In this document: piece after piece, positions 8,647 through 17,493 of the stretch | Numbering within the stretch: position 1 is the stretch's first letter | Layout: every line of letters begins with the position of its first letter | Assembly (NCBI RefSeq): GCF_041080625.1 | Contig: NZ_CP163518.1 | Span: forward strand, 5,270,001 to 5,334,000 | Reading direction: 5' to 3' | DNA: 64,000 nucleotides | Source of the DNA: Streptomyces sp. CG1 | GTDB lineage: Bacteria; Actinomycetota; Actinomycetes; Streptomycetales; Streptomycetaceae | Translations under genes and position numbers: made by a program | Notes under the pieces: generated by a model | Database searches by the model: none | The model's input: the letters and a program-made list of their open reading frames with translations, nothing else | Told to the model about the DNA's origin: nothing

Positions 8647-9105
8647 ATGGATCACTCGAACGAGCATCTGCCGACCACCGAGGCCGCCGTCACCGCGCTG
8701 CGCGCCCTCGCCGCCCAGTACGGGCGTGAGATCGAGGTGACCCACGACATCGGCGCCGACCAGACCTCCCGCCGCAGTGCCGCGGGCATCGGCGTGACCA
8801 CGGACCCGGACGGTTCCCTGCCGCACGAGGCGTACGTCGAATTCGGCGGCGTGCCCCGGGTGAGCGTGCGGCTCCACCCGGACGACGACGCGCTGATCAC
8901 CGTCGAGGGCATCGAATGCCACGACGTCCCGCGCGACGACGTGCCCGCCTTCCTCCGCTCCGTCTTCGGCGACCTCGCCCACGTCAGGGCGCGCCGCTTC
9001 CCGCCCGGCTACCGCCTGGTCGTCCCGCTGCCCGGCGACCGCACGTACAAGGAGTACGTCCCGATGATCCTGCTCAGCCCGTGGCTGAGCAGCCGCGTTC
9101 GGTGA
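8647..9105 (+). CDS. Conserved hypothetical protein
   Basis: A 152-residue soluble acidic protein I do not recognise. It has no signal peptide or membrane segment; the middle alternates short beta-like stretches (AYVEFGG, RVSVRLHP, ALITVEGIECHDV) and the end contains PGYRLVVPLPGDRTYKEYV. I took the second in-frame ATG (8647); another lies four codons earlier at 8635 and neither has a clear Shine-Dalgarno. It follows kptA by about 30 bases on the same strand, so a shared transcript is possible. Confidence 0.65.
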   Translation: MDHSNEHLPTTEAAVTALRALAAQYGREIEVTHDIGADQTSRRSAAGIGVTTDPDGSLPHEAYVEFGGVPRVSVRLHPDDDALITVEGIECHDVPRDDVPAFLRSVFGDLAHVRARRFPPGYRLVVPLPGDRTYKEYVPMILLSPWLSSRVR

Positions 9106-9147
9106 CCGTTTGGTCCGTTGTCAGTCGGGCCGCTTACCCTCGGACGC

Positions 9148-10050
9148 ATGAGTCTGCGTCTGAGCACCGTGATCCTGCCCTACCGCCGCTGGAGCGAAGG
9201 CGGCCGTTCGGCCTGGGTGCGTGCCGAGCAGCTCGGCTTCCACACGGCGTACACGTACGACCACCTGTCCTGGCGCAGCTTCCGTGACGGCCCGTGGTTC
9301 GGCGCGGTCCCGACGCTGACGGCCGCCGCCGGCGTCACCGAGCGGCTGCGCCTCGGCACGCTGGTGACCTCGCCGAACTTCCGGCACCCGGTGACCCTCG
9401 CCAAGGAGCTGATCTCCCTGGACGACATCTCCGGCGGCCGGATCACCCTCGGCATCGGCGCCGGCGGCACCGGCTTCGACGCCACCGCGCTGGGCCAGGA
9501 GCCGTGGAGCCCGCGCGAGCGCGCCGACCGGTTCGCCGAGTTCGTGCCACTGCTGGACCGGCTACTCACCGAGGACACGGTGTCGTACGACGGCCGCTTC
9601 TACTCGGCCCACGAGGCGCGGAACATCCCCGGCTGCATCCAGCGGCCCCGGCTGCCGTTCGCCGTGGCGGCCACCGGCCCGCGCGGCCTGAAGCTCGCCG
9701 CGCGATATGGCCAGGCCTGGGTGACCACGGGCGATCCGAAGCTGTACGAGTCCGGCACGCCCGAGCAGTCCGTAGCGGCCCTGCGCGGACAGTTCGCCAA
9801 GCTGTCCGAGGCCTGCGCGGACGCCGGACGGGACCTGGCCGGACTGGAGAAGATCCTGCTCACCGGCTTCACCCCGGACCGCGCCCGCCCGCTCCAGTCC
9901 CTGGACGCCTTCGTGGACTTCGCCGGCCGGCACCAGGAGCTGGGCTTCACCGAGATCGTGATCCACTGGCCCATCCCGGACTCCGACTTCGCGGCGGACG
10001 AGAAGGTCTTCGAGCAGATCGCCATGGAGGCCACGGCCCAGCTGGGCTGA
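9148..10050 (+). CDS. LLM-class (luciferase-like) flavin or F420 oxidoreductase
   Basis: A 300-residue TIM-barrel protein of the bacterial luciferase-like superfamily, with the typical stretches GFHTAYTYDHL, LRLGTLVTSPNFRHP, ISGGRITLGIGAGG and PFAVAATGPRGLKLAARYG. Members use FMN or coenzyme F420; streptomycetes make F420, but the cofactor cannot be told from this sequence alone. I chose the ATG at 9148 since conserved sequence begins right there (MSLRLSTVILPY); the frame opens 10 codons earlier without support. The substrate is unknown. Confidence 0.85.
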   Translation: MSLRLSTVILPYRRWSEGGRSAWVRAEQLGFHTAYTYDHLSWRSFRDGPWFGAVPTLTAAAGVTERLRLGTLVTSPNFRHPVTLAKELISLDDISGGRITLGIGAGGTGFDATALGQEPWSPRERADRFAEFVPLLDRLLTEDTVSYDGRFYSAHEARNIPGCIQRPRLPFAVAATGPRGLKLAARYGQAWVTTGDPKLYESGTPEQSVAALRGQFAKLSEACADAGRDLAGLEKILLTGFTPDRARPLQSLDAFVDFAGRHQELGFTEIVIHWPIPDSDFAADEKVFEQIAMEATAQLG

Positions 10051-10137
10051 CCGGGTCGCCTGGGGCCGAGCGTCATCTGTGTCTCATCTGTGCGGAGTCC
10101 CGCACGGCCGTGCGGGCATATGCGCGAGAATGGCCCG

Positions 10138-11007
10138 GTGACCTCAGCGACCAGACAGCCCGGGACCCCGTCCGCCGCCCTACGGCCGCGGTTGATCGCC
10201 ACCGACCTCGACGGCACACTGCTGCGGGACGACAAGTCGGTCTCCCCGCGCACGGTCGCCGCGCTCGCCGCCGCGGAAGAGGCCGGCATCGAGGTCTTCT
10301 TCGTCACCGGCCGCCCGGCCCGCTGGATGGACGTCGTCAGCGACCACGTACACGGCCACGGCCTGGCGATCTGCGGCAACGGCGCCGCCGTCGTCGACCT
10401 GCACGGCGGCCCCGGCGCCCACCGCTTCGTGAAGGTACGCGAACTGGCCCGCGCGAACGCCCTGGACGCCGTACGGCTGCTGCGCGAGGTGGCGCCCGGC
10501 ACGGTGTATGCGGTCGAGCAGACCTACGGCTTCCACCAGGAGCCGGACTATCCCAAGCTGCACATGGAGATACCGGACCACCTGCTGCCGGCCGAGCGGC
10601 TCCTCGCGCCCGACGGCCCGGACGCCGACCAGCCCGTGCTCAAGATCCTGGCCTACCACCCGGATCTCGACCCGGACGCCTTTCTCACCCTCGCCCGGCT
10701 GGCGATCGGCGACCGCGCCAACGTCACCCGCTCCAGCCCCAGCGCCCTGCTGGAACTGAGCGGCCCCGACGTCTCCAAGGCCAGCACCCTCGCCCTGTGC
10801 TGCGCCGAGCGCGGTATCTCGCACGAGGAGGTCGTCGCCTTCGGCGACATGCCCAACGACGTCGAGATGCTGACCTGGGCCGGCCAGTCGTACGCGATGG
10901 GCAACGCCCACCCGGACGTCATCGCCGCAGCGTCGGGCCGCACGGTCGCCAACAACGAGGACGGCGTCGCGGTCGTGATCGAGCAACTGCTCGCGGGACG
11001 TTTCTAG
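10138..11007 (+). CDS. HAD-superfamily hydrolase, Cof type
   Basis: A 289-residue phosphatase of the Cof/YbiV type. All four HAD motifs are visible: DLDGTLLRDD with both Asp residues, VTGRP, the Lys of SKASTLA, and GDMPNDVEML. The cap sits between motifs II and III as in Cof proteins, which act on sugar phosphates, PLP or flavin intermediates. I chose GTG 10138 because a GAGAAT -10-like hexamer lies just upstream, suggesting a leaderless message; an ATG six codons earlier is the alternative. It converges with the histidine kinase gene across only 14 bases. Confidence 0.83.
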   Translation: MTSATRQPGTPSAALRPRLIATDLDGTLLRDDKSVSPRTVAALAAAEEAGIEVFFVTGRPARWMDVVSDHVHGHGLAICGNGAAVVDLHGGPGAHRFVKVRELARANALDAVRLLREVAPGTVYAVEQTYGFHQEPDYPKLHMEIPDHLLPAERLLAPDGPDADQPVLKILAYHPDLDPDAFLTLARLAIGDRANVTRSSPSALLELSGPDVSKASTLALCCAERGISHEEVVAFGDMPNDVEMLTWAGQSYAMGNAHPDVIAAASGRTVANNEDGVAVVIEQLLAGRF

Positions 11008-11021
11008 CGCCTGAGGGCGCC

Positions 11022-12677
11022 TCAGTACGGCGCCTCCCACACCACCGCAGTCCCGCCGCCGCCCTCCCCGATGCCCGGGCCGATCCGGCTGTCCCCGCCG
11101 AGCGACTCGGCCCGCCGCTTCAGGTTCCGCAGCCCACTGCGCCGGCCCCTCTCGGGGATGCCGACGCCGTCGTCCGCGACGGTCAGCCGTACCCCCCGGC
11201 CCCCGCCGGCCAGGGTGACCGTCGCATCGACCACGACGTCGATACGGGAGGCATCGGCATGCCGGAACGCGTTGGACAGCGCCTCCCGCAGCGCCGCGAT
11301 CAGGTTCTTGCCCGTGAGGTCGCCAACGGTGTCGACCGGCCCGAGGAAGCGGTGCGAGGGCTTGAACCCCAGCGGTACGGCAGCCATGTTGATCTCCCGC
11401 AGCACCCGCGTCCGCAACCCCGACGGCTCCTCCGCCGGACCCTGCTGCAGCGCGAAGATCGCGGTGCGGATCTCCTGAATCGTGACGTCGAGTTCGTCCA
11501 CCGCGTTGCCGACGCCCTCGCGCACTTCCGGCACCACGGACCGACGCTGTGCGCTCTCCAGCATCAGCCCTGTCGCGAACAGCCGCTGGATGACCAGATC
11601 GTGCAGGTCCCGGGCGATCCGGTCGCGGTCCTCGAACACCGCCAGCCGCTCCCGGTCGCGCTGTGCCTCGGCCATCATCAGCGCCAGCGCCGCCTGTGAG
11701 GCGAACTGCACGGCGAGCGTGCGCTCGGCCCGCGTGAACGGCCGTCCGCCGCGCGCCCGGGGCGTGACCAGCGTGCCCAGTACCCGGCCGTCGCTCTGCA
11801 GCGGCACCATCATCGCCGGGCCGTAACCGCTCGCGTACTGCGTCAGCATCCGGGAGTCGGTGGCCGCGTCCGCGACGAACACCGCCTGCCCGTCCAGGAG
11901 TTCGGCGACGATCCGGCTCTCCGGCGGAATCACTGCGCCCAGCATTCCCGTCTGCTCGTCCGAGGCCACGGCCACCACCTCCAGGCCGCCCTCCTCCGCG
12001 GGCAGCAGCACGACCCCGGCCGCCGCTCCGGACAGCCGGCGCGCCTGCTCCGCCACGACCTGCAGGGCGTCGTCGGCGTCCCCGCCCGACAACAGCGCCG
12101 TGGTCACGGCCACGGACCCGTCGATCCAGCGCTCCCGCTGCATGGCCGCCTCGTACAGCCGGGCGTTGCCGACCGCGATACCGGCCTCGGTGGCCAGCAC
12201 CTGGACCATGGCGAGGTCGTCGTCGTCGAAGGGCCGGCCGTCGCGCTTCTCGGTCAGATAGAGGTTGCCGAAGATCTCGCCCTGCACCCGGATCGGGACC
12301 CCGAGGAAGCTGCGCATCGGCGGATGGTTCCCGGGAAAGCCGCACGAGCGCGGATCCTCGCTCAGATTGGCCAGCAGGACCGGCTCCGGGACCCTGATGA
12401 GCGCGCCGAGCAGCCCCCGGTGCCCGTCGGGCAGCCGGCCGATCCGGCGGGCGGTCGCCTCGTCCACCCCCTGGTAGACGAAGTCCGAGAGCCCGCCGCC
12501 CTCCTCGGCGACGACCCCGATCGCCGCGTACCGGGCGCCGGTCAGATCGGCGGCGGTCTCGCAGATCCGGTTCAGCGTGGAGTGCAGCTCCAGCCCGCTG
12601 CCCACGGACCGCATCGCCTCGAGCAACTGCGGCACCCGCAGAGCCGGCTCGCGGTCGGGCGAGAGCGAAGCGCACAT
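11022..12677 (-). CDS. GAF-domain sensor histidine kinase (DevS/DosS-like), orphan
   Basis: A 551-residue soluble kinase. Two GAF domains (about 30-175 and 200-335) are followed by a HisKA_3 dimerisation helix with the phospho-acceptor His359 in RDRIARDLHDLVIQRLF and an ATPase domain with ADDGVGIPERG and GLRNLKRRAESLGG. The order and the sequence of GAF1 (FLGVPIRVQGEIFGNLYLTEK-like) resemble the DevS/DosS redox and hypoxia sensors of mycobacteria; haem binding is not shown. No response regulator gene is adjacent, so its partner is elsewhere. It lies directly after the cytochrome bd operon on the same strand, which fits a respiratory signal. The ATG at 12677 precedes the conserved region closely. 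Confidence 0.85.
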   Translation of the reverse strand: MCASLSPDREPALRVPQLLEAMRSVGSGLELHSTLNRICETAADLTGARYAAIGVVAEEGGGLSDFVYQGVDEATARRIGRLPDGHRGLLGALIRVPEPVLLANLSEDPRSCGFPGNHPPMRSFLGVPIRVQGEIFGNLYLTEKRDGRPFDDDDLAMVQVLATEAGIAVGNARLYEAAMQRERWIDGSVAVTTALLSGGDADDALQVVAEQARRLSGAAAGVVLLPAEEGGLEVVAVASDEQTGMLGAVIPPESRIVAELLDGQAVFVADAATDSRMLTQYASGYGPAMMVPLQSDGRVLGTLVTPRARGGRPFTRAERTLAVQFASQAALALMMAEAQRDRERLAVFEDRDRIARDLHDLVIQRLFATGLMLESAQRRSVVPEVREGVGNAVDELDVTIQEIRTAIFALQQGPAEEPSGLRTRVLREINMAAVPLGFKPSHRFLGPVDTVGDLTGKNLIAALREALSNAFRHADASRIDVVVDATVTLAGGGRGVRLTVADDGVGIPERGRRSGLRNLKRRAESLGGDSRIGPGIGEGGGGTAVVWEAPY

Positions 12678-12748
12678 GCCCCGAGCGTAATTAGTTCCTT
12701 TTGTCGCCGAAACCGGAGCCGGGACCCGGGGTGACACCGCAGCGCCCG

Positions 12749-15700
12749 TCAGGCCGCCCCCACCAGCGACTCCGTCTCCGCCTCCCGCAGCGCCAGCGCC
12801 CGCAGGGGCCCGTCCACCGCGAGAAGCTCCGCGTATGTGCCCCGCTGCACCGCTCGCCCGGCGTCGAGCACGATCACCTCGTCTACCGCCTCCAGCCCGG
12901 CCAGCCGGTGGGTGATCAGCAGCGTCGTACGGCCCTCCGTGGCGGCCAGCAGATCGGCGGTCAGCGCGTCGGCCGTCGGCAGGTCCAGGTGCTCGGCGGG
13001 CTCGTCGAGGACCAGGACGGGGAAGTCGGCCAGCAGGGCCCGGGCCAGCGCCAGCCGCTGCCGCTGCCCTCCGGACAGCCGCGCCCCGTGCTCACCGACG
13101 AGCGTGTCCAGGCCGTCGGGCAGCCCGTCCGCCCAGTCCAGCAGACGGGCCCGCTCCAGCGCCCGGCGCAGATCGGCCTCGGTGGCATCCTTCTGGGCCA
13201 GCAGCAGGTTCTCGCGCACGGAACTGTCGAAGAGATGCGCGTCCTGCGCGCACAGTCCGACGAGCCGCCGTACGTCGTCACCGGCCAGCGCGTACGCGTC
13301 CACACCGGCGAGCGTGTACGCGCCCTCCTGCGGGTCGAGGAAGCGCAGCAGCACCTGGGCGAGGGTCGTCTTGCCGGAACCGGACGCACCCACCACCGCG
13401 ATCCTCCGCCCCTTCCGCAGGGTGAGATCGAAGCCGGCCAGCGCCTCCCGCCGCTGCCCCTCGTACCGCGCGGCCAGTCCCTTGACCACCACCGGGAACG
13501 GCGAGGCGGGCGCCTGCCGGGGCCGCTCGGGCTCGCGCACGGGCTCCGGAGCGTCGATCACCTCGTAGACACGCTCCGCACTCCGTCGCACCCGCTGCCG
13601 GTGGCGCACGGCGAGCGGCATGCCCAGTACGGCCTCGAAGGCGGCCAGCGGAGTGAGGACGACCACGGCCATCGCCACACCGCCGAGCCGTCCCGCAGCC
13701 ACCGCCTGAGTGCCGAGCAGTGCGGTAGCCACGACGGTCAGCCCGGAGACCAGCGCGGTGAGCCCGTCGCCCAGCGCCGTCACGGCGGCGGCACGCGAGG
13801 CGATCCGGGTCAGGGCGCCATCGGCTCGCCGGGCCGCGTCCGTACGGGCCGGCAGCGCACCGGCGACGGTCAGCTCCGCGGTGCCGGTGAGCAGGTCGGT
13901 GACCCGGATCGCGAGGGCGCCCCGGGCGGGGGCCAGCCGTCGCTCGGTCCGCCGGGCCGCGGTCGCGGTGACGAACGGAACGCCGACACCGGCCGCCACG
14001 AGGCCTGCCGCGAGGGCGGCCCCGGCCTCGGGCAGCAGCCAGGCCGTGAAGCCGACAGAGGCGGCCGAGACGGCCACGGCGACCGACGCGGGCAGCAGCC
14101 AGCGCAGCCAGTAGTCCTGGAGCTCGTCCACGTCCGCGACCAGCCGGGTGAGCAGATCACCGCGCCGGGCGCTCCGCAGCCCGGCGGGCGCGAGCCGCTC
14201 CAGCCGCCGGTACACGGCAACCCGCGTGTCCGCCAGCATCCGCAGCACCGCGTCATGCGACACCAGCCGCTCGGCGTACCGAAAGACGGCCCGCCCGATC
14301 CCGAAGGCCCGCGTAGCCGTCACGGCGACCATCAGATACAGCACAGGCGGCTCCTGCGAGGCTCGCGAAATCAGCCACCCGGACGTCGCCATCAGCCCTA
14401 CGGCGCTACCGAGCGCGAGGCTACCGAGCAACAACGCCAGCACCAGCCGCCCCCGCCGAGGCCCAGCGAGCCCTCGAACCCGCGCAAGCACACCAGCGGA
14501 CCGTCCGAAACGACGCCCCGAACCGCCACCCTGACCCTGCGGTACGGCACCGCTCTCCAGCCCATTGAATCCGGCCCCAGCCAAGTCCTGCTGTGCGGAT
14601 ACGTCGTCCGTCCCACCGAGTCGAGACCCCGCCGAGGCCTGCCCCTCCGGGCTAAGCCCCGTACGGCCGCCATCCAGCCCATCGAGTCGGGTGGCGGGTG
14701 GGTGAGGCCGGGGGTCCAAGGGGCGGAGCCCCCTGGCAGGCCCGCTGCGGCCCCGGCCGGCCAACGACTCCGCGCTCTCCAGCCGCACCACCCGGTCCGC
14801 AACCTCAAGCAACGCCGGCCGATGCACAACCAACAGCACCGTACGACCCGCCGAAAGCCTCCCCACCGCAGCCACGACCTCCGCCTCGGTCGCCCCGTCC
14901 AACCCCGCCGTCGGCTCATCCAGCACCAGCACGGGCCGGTCAGCGATAAACGCCCGCGCAAGAGCCAACCGCTGCCGCTGCCCCGCCGACAGTCCGGCCC
15001 CGTCCTCCCCGAGCACGGTCTCGGCTCCCTCGGGCAACGCATCCACGAAGTCCAGTGCCCCGGCATCCCGCAGCGCCCGCCGTACGGCGGCATCGTCCGC
15101 GTCGGGCCGCGCCAACCGCACGTTCTCCGCGATGGTCCCGGCATACAGATGCGGCCGCTGCGGCACCCACGCGATCCGCGACCGCCACTCCTCCACATCG
15201 AGGCCGGCAAGATCCGCTCCCCCGATCCGCACCCGCCCCTCGGTAGGCGCGACAAACCCGAGCAGCACGTTCACCAGCGTCGACTTGCCCACCCCGCTCG
15301 GCCCGACCAGCGCGACCGTCTCACCGGGCTCGACGGTGAACGACGCCTCCGTCACGGCATCCGTGGACCGGCCGGGATAGCGGACGGTGACCCCCTCGAA
15401 GGCCACCGCACCCGCGGGCACCACACCGGAACCGGCCACCGGAACCGGCGACTGCAGCACGGTGAAGATCTCCTCCGCGGCGGCAAGCCCCTCGGCCGCC
15501 GCGTGGTACTGCGCACCGACCTGACGCAACGGAAGGTACGCCTCGGGCGCCAGTATCAGGATCACCAGACCGATGTACAGATCCATGTCGCCGTGCACGA
15601 GCCGCATTCCGATCGTCACCGCGACCAGGGCGACCGACAGCGTGGCGAGCAACTCCAGCGCGAAGGAGGAGAGAAAGGCGATCCGCAGGGTCCGCAGGGT

Positions 15701-16399
15701 GGCCTGCCGGTACTCGCCGGTGATCCGGCGGATGGACTCGGCCTGCGCCTTGGCCCGGCCGAAGACCTTCAGCGTGGGCAGTCCGGCGACCACATCCAGG
15801 AAATGCCCGGACAGCCGGGACAGCAGCCGCCACTGACGGTCCATCCGGGACTGGGTGGCCCAGCCGATCAGCATCATGAAGAGCGGGATGAGGGGCAGGG
15901 TGCCGACGATGATCGCCGCCGACACCCAGTCCTCGGTGACGATCCGCGCCAGCACGGCCACCGGCACGACCACAGCGAGCCCCAACTGGGGCAGATAGCG
16001 GGAGAAGTAGTCGTCGAGGGCATCGACCCCGCGCGTGGCCAGAGTGACCAGCGAACCGGTGCGCTGCCCGGCCAGCCATCCGGGACCCAGCGTCGCCGCC
16101 CGGCCGAGAAGCCGTCCCCGCAGCTCGGACTTCACCGCCGCGCTCGCCCGGTGGGCGGCGAGCTCGGTGAGCCATGCGACAGCCGACCGACCGGCGGCAA
16201 CGGCCGCCAACAGCAGCAGGGGAGTGCGCAGTTCAGCGACGGACTGCCCATGCTGGAACGCGCCGACGACGACCTCGGCGATGAGCATCGCCTGGGCGAT
16301 CACCAGCCCCGCACCGACGGCTCCCAGGCCGACGACCGCCACGAGGAAGAGACGGGTGGCGCGGGCGTACTTCAGCAGGCGTGGATCGATTGGTTTCAC
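12749..16399 (-). CDS. cydCD: Fused CydD-CydC thiol reductant ABC exporter
   Basis: A 1216-residue protein joining two ABC half-transporters, each with a six-helix membrane domain and an ATPase. The first half has Walker A VGPSGVGKST and VLDEPTAGLD; the second has VGASGSGKTT, LSGGQRQRLALARALLAD and VLDEPAEHLD. In E. coli separate CydD and CydC export cysteine and glutathione and are needed to assemble cytochrome bd; the fusion is usual in Streptomyces. A linker of about 100 residues rich in Gly, Arg and Pro joins the halves. The GTG start (16397-16399) lies inside a parS palindrome and has GAAGGG about 11 bases upstream. It is the third gene of the cyd operon. Confidence 0.93.
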   Translation of the reverse strand: MKPIDPRLLKYARATRLFLVAVVGLGAVGAGLVIAQAMLIAEVVVGAFQHGQSVAELRTPLLLLAAVAAGRSAVAWLTELAAHRASAAVKSELRGRLLGRAATLGPGWLAGQRTGSLVTLATRGVDALDDYFSRYLPQLGLAVVVPVAVLARIVTEDWVSAAIIVGTLPLIPLFMMLIGWATQSRMDRQWRLLSRLSGHFLDVVAGLPTLKVFGRAKAQAESIRRITGEYRQATLRTLRIAFLSSFALELLATLSVALVAVTIGMRLVHGDMDLYIGLVILILAPEAYLPLRQVGAQYHAAAEGLAAAEEIFTVLQSPVPVAGSGVVPAGAVAFEGVTVRYPGRSTDAVTEASFTVEPGETVALVGPSGVGKSTLVNVLLGFVAPTEGRVRIGGADLAGLDVEEWRSRIAWVPQRPHLYAGTIAENVRLARPDADDAAVRRALRDAGALDFVDALPEGAETVLGEDGAGLSAGQRQRLALARAFIADRPVLVLDEPTAGLDGATEAEVVAAVGRLSAGRTVLLVVHRPALLEVADRVVRLESAESLAGRGRSGPARGLRPLDPRPHPPATRLDGLDGGRTGLSPEGQASAGSRLGGTDDVSAQQDLAGAGFNGLESGAVPQGQGGGSGRRFGRSAGVLARVRGLAGPRRGRLVLALLLGSLALGSAVGLMATSGWLISRASQEPPVLYLMVAVTATRAFGIGRAVFRYAERLVSHDAVLRMLADTRVAVYRRLERLAPAGLRSARRGDLLTRLVADVDELQDYWLRWLLPASVAVAVSAASVGFTAWLLPEAGAALAAGLVAAGVGVPFVTATAARRTERRLAPARGALAIRVTDLLTGTAELTVAGALPARTDAARRADGALTRIASRAAAVTALGDGLTALVSGLTVVATALLGTQAVAAGRLGGVAMAVVVLTPLAAFEAVLGMPLAVRHRQRVRRSAERVYEVIDAPEPVREPERPRQAPASPFPVVVKGLAARYEGQRREALAGFDLTLRKGRRIAVVGASGSGKTTLAQVLLRFLDPQEGAYTLAGVDAYALAGDDVRRLVGLCAQDAHLFDSSVRENLLLAQKDATEADLRRALERARLLDWADGLPDGLDTLVGEHGARLSGGQRQRLALARALLADFPVLVLDEPAEHLDLPTADALTADLLAATEGRTTLLITHRLAGLEAVDEVIVLDAGRAVQRGTYAELLAVDGPLRALALREAETESLVGAA

Positions 16400-16407
16400 G
16401 TGAAACG
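16392..16407. promoter_or_regulatory. parS: parS site (ParB binding), overlapping the cydCD start
   Basis: GGTTTCACGTGAAACG, with a perfect 14-bp palindromic core (16393-16406) matching the streptomycete ParB site TGTTTCACGTGAAACA except at the outermost bases. Its centre supplies the GTG start codon of cydCD on the minus strand. Confidence 0.85.
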
Positions 16408-16428
16408 TGCCCTTCGGTCCAGAGGGTG

Positions 16429-16444
16429 TGTTTCACGTGAAACA
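16429..16444. promoter_or_regulatory. parS: parS site within a 30-bp palindrome
   Basis: A perfect TGTTTCACGTGAAACA. Symmetry continues outward on both sides to give a 30-bp perfect inverted repeat at 16422-16451, in the 59-base gap between cydB and cydCD, only 37 bp centre to centre from the previous parS. Paired close sites could strengthen ParB loading. In RNA the extended palindrome could form a hairpin within the cyd operon message. Confidence 0.92.
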
Positions 16445-16458
16445 CACCCTCGGCGGAC

Positions 16459-17478
16459 TCAGTGAACGGCGCCGGCCGCGGCATCAGGAGCGATGTGCTG
16501 CGTGCCGATCCGCTTGCGGAACACCCAGTAGGTCCAGCCCTGGTAAAGCATCACCAGGGGCGTGGCGATGGCAGCCAGCCACGTCATGATCTTCAGGGTG
16601 TACGGGCTCGACGAGGCGTTGGTGACCGTCAGGCTCCAGTCCCCGTTGAGCGTGGATGGCATGACATTCGGGAAGAGCGACAGGAAGAGCATCGCCACAG
16701 AGGCCACGATGGTGACCCCCGACAGCGCGAACGCCCAACCCTCACGCCCGAGTTGATTGGCCACCAGTGCGGCCGCCAGGGCGATGACCGCCACGACCAG
16801 GGCCACCATGCTCCTGCCGTTGCCGCTGTGGGCCTGCGTCCACAGCAGGAATCCGAGCGCCACGACGGCCGTGACGAGACCGACCCACCGGGCCAGCTTC
16901 CGCGCCCGTACCCGGATGTCACCCACGGTCTTGAGTGCGGTGAACACCGCTCCATGGAAGGTGAACAGCGTGAGCGTCACCAGACCGCCGAGCAGAGCGT
17001 AGGGGTTGAACAGGTCCCCGAGGCTGCCGACGTACTCGAAGTGCTGGTCGATCTTGACGCCCCGCACGATGTTCCCGAAGGCCACCCCCCACAGGAACGC
17101 CGGAATCAGCGAGGTCCAGAAGATCGCCGTCTCCCAGTTGCGCTGCCAGTTCTCCTCGGGTCGCTTCGCGCGGTACTCAAAGGCGACGCCTCGGACGATC
17201 AGACAGACCAGGATGACGAGCAGCGGGAGATAGAAGCCAGAGAAGAGGGTGGCGTACCACTCCGGGAACGCGGCGAAGGTCGCGCCGCCGGCCGTGAGCA
17301 GCCACACCTCGTTGCCGTCCCAGACGGGCCCGATGGTGTTGATCAGCACCCGTCGCTCCGGCCGGTTGCGAGCCAGCAGCTTGGTGAGGATGCCGACCCC
17401 GAAGTCGAAGCCCTCCAGGAAGAAGTAGCCGGTCCACAGGACGGCGATCAGGACGAACCAGACGTCGTGAAGTTCCAT
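16459..17478 (-). CDS. cydB: Cytochrome bd oxidase subunit II
   Basis: A 339-residue membrane protein with about eight to nine helices. The conserved start MELHDVWFVLIAVLWTGYFF, then LEGFDFGVG and INTIGPVWDGNEVWLLTAGG, identifies CydB. Together with CydA it forms the quinol oxidase that reduces O2 with high affinity and adds to proton motive force at low oxygen. The ATG at 17478 has a GGGGGAA ribosome site; the gene starts 15 bases after cydA ends, so the two are co-transcribed. Confidence 0.96.
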   Translation of the reverse strand: MELHDVWFVLIAVLWTGYFFLEGFDFGVGILTKLLARNRPERRVLINTIGPVWDGNEVWLLTAGGATFAAFPEWYATLFSGFYLPLLVILVCLIVRGVAFEYRAKRPEENWQRNWETAIFWTSLIPAFLWGVAFGNIVRGVKIDQHFEYVGSLGDLFNPYALLGGLVTLTLFTFHGAVFTALKTVGDIRVRARKLARWVGLVTAVVALGFLLWTQAHSGNGRSMVALVVAVIALAAALVANQLGREGWAFALSGVTIVASVAMLFLSLFPNVMPSTLNGDWSLTVTNASSSPYTLKIMTWLAAIATPLVMLYQGWTYWVFRKRIGTQHIAPDAAAGAVH

Positions 17479-17493
17479 GACTGTTCCCCCGGC

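Noticed and set aside
10180..12675. An 831-codon open frame on the - strand overlapping the HAD hydrolase and histidine kinase genes
   Set aside because: It is out of frame with the kinase and antisense to the HAD gene. Both real genes have complete motifs and sensible starts.
12701..16465. A 1254-codon open frame on the + strand, antisense to cydCD
   Set aside because: It is a shadow frame typical of GC-rich DNA. The minus frame has two full ABC transporter halves with all motifs; the + translation is rich in Arg, Pro and Gly with no domain.
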